Source: Selaginella tamariscina
Taxonomy: Eukaryota > Streptophyta > Lycopodiopsida > Selaginellales > Selaginellaceae
NCBI GenBank assembly: GCA_003024785.1
Contig: PUQB01000542.1
Span: 107,123-171,122 of the forward strand
DNA length: 64,000 nt
Direction: 5' to 3'
This document shows positions 56,560-64,000 of the stretch, in pieces. The first letter of the stretch is position 1; every line of letters begins with the position of its first letter. The translations under genes were made by a program, and so were the position numbers. The notes below the pieces were generated by a model. It worked only from the letters and a program-made list of their open reading frames with translations. It was not told the DNA's origin and made no database searches.

Positions 56560-56702
56560 ATTTTTTTTTGCCGACTGAGGTCAATACTGCCGACCAGAAA
56601 GAATATTCCAAAATATTCTAGAATATTCTTGAATATTCGAGTCTAGGCCTCCTGGGCCCCAAGCCTCCAAAATGGCGGCACTCCAGACCAGATGCACCCA
56701 AT
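56560..56702 (-). repeat. Right end of element C: half-sites, GAATATTC cluster and inverted repeat
   Basis: TGCCGACTG (56,571) and TGCCGACCAG (56,588) half-sites are followed by GAATATTC at about 56,602, 56,624 and 56,633, then GCCTCCTGGGCCC and the terminal CCAGACCAGATGCACC. The order mirrors the left end of C (21,605-21,775). Confidence 0.65.
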
Positions 56703-57075
56703 GCATGGAAATTGTTAATATTTTGTAAAAACACCTAACAATGTTTAATGAATTTCTTCCATACAATCAAAATCTAAACGACAGTGCTCCTTTCATGATT
56801 GCAAAATATATAGTGTGTTCTTAAGGAATTTGCCATGTTGGACTTTTTATGCTTTACCCCAAATTCAAATTAATTGATTATGCCCAAAATCTTTTATTTC
56901 ATCTCAATATGAGTATAATGTTCCAAGTGGAATTGTAATTACAAATGTATAATATTGAAACTCTTTCAAAGGTAAATTTGTGAATTTGACAAGTTTGACA
57001 TTCTTTTCCTTTTATTGAGTATTTTTGAGTAGCTTAAGAATTAAAATCATTATATTTTAATAAAATATTATGTGT
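56703..57075 (+). repeat. Repeat R, copy 1, part right of element C
   Basis: Resembles the reverse complement of 26,930 down to about 26,700 (shared GTGCTCCTTTCATGATTGCA-type block, ATTCTTTTCCTTTTATTGAG, AGCTTAAGAATTAAAATCAT). It continues the homology that stops at 21,604. Confidence 0.7.
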
Positions 57076-59022
57076 CAATACTTTTGTCAGTTCATAGACA
57101 CAAGGTCACCAAATCATAAGAGCATATTTTAATTTTCTTTTTAATATTTTTTATATATAGTAAATATTAAAACTTTTACAAAATAAAATGGATCCCATTG
57201 GGTATATTGAGTATTTAAAAGAATCAATTAATTAAATAATTAATAATAGAAATCCTGTACCATATTATTTCTTAATTCAGTTTTAGTTTGTTTACTTTAT
57301 TTGTCCACAGGTCAGCCTCAATAACTTATCTTGGCCTATTGGCAAGTTCATAAATAGAAATAACGATGAGCCCATACTTACTGACCAGGTGGACGGTTGT
57401 TAGGATTTAACCTTTGAATTATCAGAGTGGGGACTAGTGGTAGTGGGACTCCATACTCCCACGAGGTGCAAGGCCATAATAAAAATTTGATAAACTGGAT
57501 GCTAATAAGCCAGATCAAAGTGGTGCTACTCTATATGAGTTTAGTGTTTCAAGCAGCTGCGGTGAGAGGTGAGATTTCGCTCAACAAAATGTCTTTGGTC
57601 TATCTCACTAAAGGGTTTCAAACCCTTTCATAAAGCAATGTTTATACATGTCCTCTTCTTATGAACTACTAGCAATTACCACTAACATAATTTTTGTCAC
57701 AGGTACATACACTCTTTAAACAACTCCAATGCGTCTGGTGAAGACCTATACAAGAGAGTAGACTTGACATACTCTTCAAAGGTATGTACATGAAGCATGT
57801 CAAGAATCATATCGAACAAGTATTCTACCCTTGGTACTTAAGAATGTGATAGAAAATTGCATGTTGAGAATTTTGAATCCTTGATCCACATTTAGGTGGG
57901 TTGCCCTCAATTCTAACAAGTTGTTGCTAGAGAGGAGAATCACTAGAGGAAGGTGAGGGACTTGAAATTGAACACAACAAAGAAAGAGAAGAAAAGCAAC
58001 ACATATATAATGAAGGTAATCCTCACAACAACGGGAGGCGAGGTGGGCAAGCCAATTCAAAATATTATTTGTAGAACACAATGCCACTTGAAAATCCACA
58101 CTAGCCAAGAACAAACCTCTTTCAAAGTTGTAAGAACATGGAAAGAAGGACTAACCCAAAAAGAAATTGGCTTTAGCTTTTATAGCCAATGAAATACATA
58201 ATAAAAACCTTCAATTGCCTAGTAATCATTGTCATTTAGAAATGACCTTAGGTGAACCTCAATGGAGGGCACATTCATCTCCTCCTTCATCTGGATGCTT
58301 CCCAATCTAATAGATAAATAATTGAAAGATCTACATTTGCATGTGCACCATATAACGATATGGTATATAACATAGTAATATACTTGTCGTTTATGGGATG
58401 AATATATTGTAGACTGGAAAATTGCTCACATAGGATCCTAATGTTTGCACAAAAGTGGTTCTCAGAGATTACATGAGAATGTCTTAGTTTTTCTCTGGTT
58501 TACTTAAGGATGCTTCATACAAAAAGAAACTCATTGACTAGAAGCAAGAGTTTGGGGGCCCTGATGCATCGATCTTATACTCTTTGATCTACTAGATAAT
58601 AGCCACCACTGAACACAATGACATCCTGAAGTGGAATGGAGCATAAAACATTCACATCACTACCGCTTTTGAAATTGTCGAATGCTTCCTCTCAAAGCAT
58701 GAAGTATTAGTGTTCATTACGATTGCAACAAGCCCACTTACAGCACACTTTCTATCCTGCCTTAGCAACAATAGAACTTTTAAGTATGTAAACTATGGTA
58801 TTTTCATGTGCAACAAAGGTTTGTCATGAATGGAAACAAGGTAGGCCTTCATCGTTAAACATCCACCGGATAAATCATTCTTCTTACTATGCATATTATG
58901 ACATAAAATTACTACATGACAACGTTGAAAGACATAGTATTCAAGCGTAACAATGATTTAATTGCACACACACTTAATAATTACAACCACAACATTGACA
59001 TTATCCCAATCGTATTGGACGA
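57076..59022. other. AT-rich stretch with one duplicated piece
   Basis: 57,455-57,560 resembles the region upstream of the cysteine-rich gene (34,808-34,890). The rest shows no convincing gene. Open frames at 57,800-58,192 on both strands are not recognised. Confidence 0.4.
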
Positions 59023-60192
59023 AAGGATGTTGTTGTAGTTCACTTTTAAGTAAAGAGTAACCTAAAGTGTATAATGAATATAAAGAAAGGTCAATGTGCT
59101 CCATGAGGTTGTTACTAGAGATTTACATGTTAAATAAGGGTATAGTTGTAGACCTTACCGTTGGAGTTGGTTCAATTTAAATGCTTATGTCACTTCAGGT
59201 GTCACATCTACTCTTTAAAAAGGGATGTTAATCTCCACTCAAGATGCAATAGGAGTTTGTTTTAGGTAGAAATTAGGGAGGCATACAAACTATTCATAGA
59301 CAAATAATTTAACATTTAAATTAGTTAAAAGTGTAATACCTGAAAATAACAACAACGATCGATTGAACATGCAACTCACATCCATCACAAGTCTTCTTTC
59401 CTATCATTTAAGAAGGAATAAAATCTACTTTCCCTCAATCCTAACTTGAAATAAGATGTGGTGTTTAGTGAGACAAAAGACAATGAAGACTACTTCAGAT
59501 GTGTGTACATCATTACCAGGCTGCAAAACTCCACAGAGAATTCAAGATGTACCATGTTGTATCCACGGAACAGATACATGTTCTCATATATGACATGTAC
59601 ACCATCTCTGTTACGTGTGTATAGTCATTATATGATCCCACATGAACCATCGGATCCCAATGTATTTAACATTAGGTCCTTTGTGTTTATCTGTGACACT
59701 TGTTATGTTGCTGGTTAGTATCGCTGTTAGTATGAAGATCCGCCAGTAAGGAGTGTTCTGTGTGCAAGTCTGCAGTGGAGGAAGCCAAGGTAGTTTCAAT
59801 TTATGACATTTAAATGCGTCATATGCATGGAAAAGAAGTCGAAGATAGAAGAATATGAACTAGGTAGCTGCAATTACAGATCTGTTAGGGTCGTTCCGCC
59901 AATCTAGTTGTAAATATTAATAAAGAAAGGCGAAATTTTCTACAGTGGTTTCTAATTACAAACTATCTGGTCTCCAACCATCAAAATAATGCCACGTAGC
60001 ATGTGGTCTTGAACAACTTGATTGACAACTTAATTGCATATTATCAATTGATGCACTTAGCCACGTCCGTCTGGTTGGGGTTTTACTGTTACTCAAACAA
60101 AATAAGGCCTCCACTCAAGGAATGGATCGATATTACCTGTTGGACAGAGACGCTTGCAACAGATTGTGAAAGAGCTCATTGACTTCTATCTT
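59023..60192. repeat. 1.17-kb direct repeat, copy 2
   Basis: Partner of 23,863-25,036, about 35.16 kb away on the same strand. Here the minus-strand block ELFHNLLQASLSNR continues into a longer open stretch (to about 60,260, EGTFSKCNLVAMEASQKIEV), whereas copy 1 breaks off at a microsatellite. Copy 2 therefore shows the more original junction on that side. Confidence 0.85.
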
Positions 60193-60504
60193 CTGGCTTG
60201 CCTCCATGGCAACAAGATTGCATTTTGAGAATGTTCCTTCGAAGATCTTAGGTACACGAGGTTTTTGACCGGATTCCTATAGTAGAAAGTGACATTGTGC
60301 CAAATCTCAAGATAGCAATTCAACAATTGCATATTGCTCATTGTCGACACGCACGAAATATTGCACTCTCCATGATTTGTGGTGAAGATGAACTTGCCTT
60401 CCCCGAATCGCAGAGAGGCTAGGTGTAACAACTCGGTTGTTAAAATCAGTTGTAGTTGCCAAGGGAGATATACAGACTGGTATAGCAACATGGTCGAAAC
60501 CCAA
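60193..60504 (-). other. Unassigned open region on the minus strand
   Basis: The minus strand continues from the direct repeat into protein-like sequence in more than one frame (GFDHVAIPVCISPLATTTDF; HHKSWRVQYFVRVDNEQYAI). It looks like an exon of an unrecognised host gene with breaks. No family recognised. Confidence 0.3.
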
Positions 60505-61440
60505 GGCGATTCAAAGGTGCACTCTCTCTCATGAGTACATCACTTTCTTTTAATGGGTTGTGTGTGTGTGAGAGAGAGAGAGATTCATACAGTTTCATTG
60601 CAAGGGAGCAGTAGTGGACTTCTGGGTTTTAAACACAAGGGTTTCCCCTCATGTTGATGACATGATAAAACAAAAGGGGGCAGCAACCTCATGTTCGACA
60701 TTACTTGGAAGTATCTCAGGTGGGTGTACAAAGACTCACATACACTCATTTAACATATGTATATGTTTTATATTAATCTATAAGACTTGAATATTTCATT
60801 TATACGTATTAATATATATAAGCCTTATCTATAAGAATAGGAACATAAACATATATGGAATGGAATAGGAACATACGAATATAGGAATAGGAATATATAT
60901 ATATATATATATATAAGCCTTATATATAGTGCTATTGTAATACTATTACTATATTATACATATTTTATGTGTGTGAGAGAGAGCCTCACATGTTTTAACA
61001 AGTATATATTCAAATGCATATCATGCATAATTAGCACATGCAATGTATTTGGGGCAAATCAATATATAAACAAATTAGTGATGACATCAATCTTGTTTAC
61101 AGTAGGTTAGTCTGAGAAGGTTGTGCTCAGTTTAGCTATACAAACTCCCAAACATTGTAATGTGTAAGATTATCTAACTAATTTGTAAGCTCCTCTAGAT
61201 GTATTGCAATTAGTCAAGTGATTACAACTTAGATCTGACTGCTTTTTACTTGGTCTAGTGATTGTTTTGTAAGGTTTGACTTTTGTATGACTCATCTGAC
61301 CTTGGACACACCCATATATTAATGCATATATGTATTTCTTGTCTGAAATTATTTTATGTTCCAAGCACAACTTTACAGTCAATTTTGTGATGCTCATCCA
61401 GAAGCCACTTGTGGCCTACGTACATTTGAGCATTTGAAGC
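60505..61440. other. Spacer with GA/TG and TA microsatellites
   Basis: Contains GTGTGTGTGAGAGAGAGAG near 60,550-60,585 and (TA)n at 60,894-60,913. No gene was recognised. Confidence 0.45.
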
Positions 61441-63119
61441 CCTTTTTCGTAAGAAGACTGCGAAGTTCAATCTCTGCTACTGCATAAACCATGTTAAAAT
61501 GATACTAGCCTGTGACTCTATCAACTGCATGTGAAGGAGCCTTCACCAAGAAGATTGTGCATGTGATTGTGCTGTTTGTTCCTCAGGTTGTCATATACCA
61601 TTGCCCCATCTGAGTGCTCCGATGGATAGCCTTCTGTGTGATCCCTGTATAGAGGATGGAATTCAATCTAGAGAGTGTTTCACTAGAACTGTAGGATGTG
61701 TGTTGTGCAAAGGCTTCAAATCTATCCACATGAAGAGGACCTAGATTCTACGATTAGGATTCAATGGCGGTATTTCCAACAGGTGGACATGCCAACTAGA
61801 TGGGGGGTAATGAAGAAGAAGTGGAGGCCTATCTGGAGGGATGATCCACCTGCTATTGTGGTTGCTGAGTTCAAGCTTATGTTGCATACTTACATTCCAC
61901 ATGTGTACATACAACAATGGCAAGAGGCATGCTTCAAAATCATGTTGGAGGAACTTCTTGAGGATTGTATTGTATCACAGATACAGTTTTTTAACTTCAC
62001 ACCAAGTCACAATTTTTGTGATCATCACTTATGTTCTACCACGTTGTTGCCTCAAGAACACAACAGGATTGACATAGGAGTGCACAAGGAAGTCCATGTT
62101 TTTATGTCTGATGATAAGAAACATGATGCTGACTTTGCAATGCATTGTTTACAACTCCAGTTGGAGTACATGAATCAATTTCTAGTGAAGAGGCCAAGTA
62201 AACATTATCTTTGGAGTGATGGGCCATCTCACAATTTTGTAACAACAAAATGCTTTCCTTTGTGAGTCGATATTACAAAGTAACATGTATCAAGCTGGTG
62301 TATTCATTTTGGGCTGCAGGTCATGGGAAAGGAGAGCATGATGCTTTTTTAGGAGTTTTGAAGCAACATTTACATCCCTAACAAATTCGTTATGATGCTA
62401 AAAGATGGAATGTGCTACAAATGTTGTCGAGTATTGCAATCCAAATTTTAAGAGTAAAAGGAATGTTCATTATCCAAATGATGTTCAGGCTATACAGTGT
62501 TACTTTTGGTTAGTTAAGGTTGGTGATGTTGATAGGTCTATAGATCGATGTTGTAAAACAATGCATGGCACAAGAATGTATTATTCTTGGAGGAGCGTCG
62601 CTTCTATAGATAGTCGTGTGATACAAGGCAAGTTACTAAGTTGTGCTTGTAAAGTTTGTTTGTCAAACTCAGAAAAACCATGCAACTATATAGATCACAC
62701 AGGTAACTGGGTTGATATGAGGTTAGTACCACCCCATGCTACATTAGTTGATGGAGATATGGATGTCATGACTGACCACTCACAAAGAGATGAAACTGGT
62801 TCCAATTCTTCCTCTGAAGATAATGTTATAAACCCTGGGCAACTTGTGCAAGAATGTGATATTTTTTGCAGTTCGACCTACAGTTAGTGATAATGTGGAG
62901 TCTGAAGATTACTTGCTATTGTATTGTTTGAAGTCAGCATTTCATGTGGTTGAGAAAAGTTTCATGGATGCATATGGGAATAGTGTATATGAAGGAGACT
63001 TATGTATTGAAGGAATATGGTATGAACGGGTTTTACATGCAAATAATCAATATGTACTGTTAGATGTTACAGAACCAGTGTACATACACTCAAGAACTGT
63101 GCTCATCATTGGGGTTTGA
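61441..63119 (+). pseudogene. Uncharacterised transposase-like protein (WSDGPSH and GHGKGEHD motifs)
   Basis: Plus strand, several frames. A Cys-rich N-terminal block (CDCAVCSSGCHIP, LLCDPCIEDGI, GCVLCKGF) is followed by 61,696-62,265 (WRYFQQVDMPTRWGVMKKKW; FNFTPSHNFCDHHLCST; KHYLWSDGPSHNFVTTKCF). After frame changes comes FWAAGHGKGEHDAFLGVLKQ near 62,320. Then DAKRWNVATNVVEYCNP-type sequence to about 62,880 and a last block to 63,119 (ESEDYLLLYCLKSAFHVVEK, GDLCIEGIWYERVLHANNQY). The pair WSDG...FK-like and GHGKG..D is, from memory, shared by uncharacterised multicopy proteins in plants and animals, and spacing of the two Asp suggests an RNase-H-fold nuclease core. At least three frame changes, so inactive. 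No terminal repeats were found. Confidence 0.5.
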
Positions 63120-63836
63120 TTAGAGAACATTGGGAATTTTGACTTAAAAGAGAGACAAATTCATGAGATTTCAAGGGAGGACCACCTGCACATATTAGAG
63201 GCACTTTAACTTAAACACGTGATCATATGTTGGTATCTTTTGAATATTCATTTTAAAATCTAATGGTTAAAATTTATCCATGTTATTATTGAGCTCATTG
63301 TAAACTTCAGTGTGTGTGTGTTGTGGATATTCATAGATGCATATAGAGAATATATATCTGCCTACATATAAAGTTAATCATGTAAATAATTAAAAGCAAA
63401 TATTTTCCTATTTACATGTACAATACATACCACATTCCTATCAATTAACTTGCTTTGTAGGTTACCAGTCCTCCACCCTTCCTGTAGGGGCAAGACATCC
63501 AATCAATCTCTCTCTCTCTCACACACCACACACCTTATAGATAAATATAATGCCATTTCTTAACAAAAAGAACTAACACAATATAAAATAAATGAAGATG
63601 ATTATATACTGCCTTCTTGAAAAGTTTACTTGAAAATCTGTACATGTCATTAGCAATTCATAAGTGTATATACGAGATATACATGTGTGTAATCTATATA
63701 TACTTATAGCAAACTTAATATATAAATATACAATATGCACGCATATATATAGAGAGACTTACTGAGCCACAACCACGTCCCTTTGGTTTTTTAGGTTACT
63801 CTAGCTGCTTCCTAGGTTGTTTCTTGCGATTAGTAG
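63120..63836. other. AT-rich spacer
   Basis: Includes TCTCTCTCTCTCACACACCA near 63,507-63,530 and TATATA runs near 63,700-63,750. No gene or repeat structure recognised. Confidence 0.45.
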
Positions 63837-64000
63837 TGTTGAGACATAAACTGATGCTCTACTGGAAATAGAGTAGTTTTAGGGTTTGTGGGCTATGGAT
63901 GCACATGTGTTTTTATACACTTCATGTTACTGAGGTATGGTTTTATGTTAGATTTTGAACATGGTATCAATCCGTTTCTGATTTGGGCAGGGAGCAATGT
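63837..64000 (+). mobile_element. Copia LTR retrotransposon (Copia-3), 5' end at window edge
   Basis: A 125-bp LTR (63,837-63,961, TGTTGAGACATAAACTGATG to TTTTGAACA) is followed by a primer site TGGTATCAATCC and TTTGGGCAGGGAGCAATGT. It matches the LTR and the sequence just inside the 5' LTR of Copia-2 (29,812-29,980), so it belongs to the same family. The element continues beyond the window, so its state cannot be judged. Confidence 0.85.

Larger units (their letters stand above)
21605..56702 (-). mobile_element. Element C: relative of element A, split by about 31 kb of nested insertions
   Basis: The two halves lie at 21,605-23,850 (transposase 3' part, minus strand) and about 55,020-56,702 (cargo 3' part, plus strand), so the element is in the opposite orientation to A. 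Its ends resemble each other: AGACCAGAGGGTCTCGGCG at the left and, complemented, TGGTCTGGAGTGCCGCC at the right, both followed by GGAGGC and CAGGAGGC, then GAATATTC clusters and CCGACTG half-sites. Flanks 21,132-21,604 and 56,703-57,075 are contiguous in the second copy of repeat R (26.7-27.4 kb), which acts as an empty site. Everything between the halves, including element B, would then be later insertion or rearrangement. No clean 9-bp duplication was seen. Misassembly is an alternative. Confidence 0.6.

Overview
The window is nuclear DNA of a land plant. Host gene remnants include a Rubisco-accumulation-factor-1-like gene, a DnaJ-type zinc-finger gene, a carboxylesterase, a TBC Rab-GAP, an L-type lectin, a trihelix-like factor and a cysteine-rich secreted-type peptide gene. 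Introns are very short (about 44-140 bp). With Ty3/gypsy, Copia, hAT and Mutator-like elements packed between genes, this suggests a lycophyte such as Selaginella. The species call is inference.

Layout. 1-2.5 kb: broken Ty3/gypsy element. 3-4.8 kb: two divergent host genes, the RAF1-like gene and the zinc-finger gene, the second cut by an old Copia element (4.8-9.6 kb). 9.6-13.2 kb: remains of an inverted host duplication whose other copy lies at 34.7-36.8 kb, invaded by tRNA-like sequences and tandem repeats. 13.2-21.1 kb: DNA transposon A, complete at both ends. 21.6-56.7 kb: a relative (C), apparently split by some 31 kb of nested material. That material includes a carboxylesterase remnant, a hAT element with a Copia inside it, the cysteine-rich gene, the zinc-finger/TBC/lectin cluster, DNA transposon B (39.0-48.0 kb) and a second hAT. 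57-64 kb: a second copy of a 1.17 kb direct repeat, an uncharacterised transposase-like gene, and the start of another Copia at the right edge.

The main discovery is the A/B/C family. A and B are large Mutator-like elements (7.9 and 9.0 kb) with 9-bp target duplications. Each carries two divergent genes. One encodes a roughly 1,000-residue transposase with a WRKY/GCM1-like zinc finger, a MULE-type DDE core with a CxxH motif, and a SWIM finger. The other encodes a protein of about 980 residues joining a ParB/sulfiredoxin-like module (WDGNHR) to a helical middle and a C-terminal permuted (beta-class) N6/N4 DNA methyltransferase-like domain. The amino-methyltransferase catalytic tetrad is altered in all three copies, while the SAM-binding motif is kept.

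The gap between the two divergent genes holds palindromes: eleven units at 37-41 bp spacing in A, and a nest of GC-rich palindromes inside a (CA)n/(TG)n inverted repeat in B. Half-sites of these palindromes recur near the element ends, next to clusters of GAATATTC. In A the transposase is intact and the cargo gene is broken; in B the cargo gene is intact and the transposase has one frame change.
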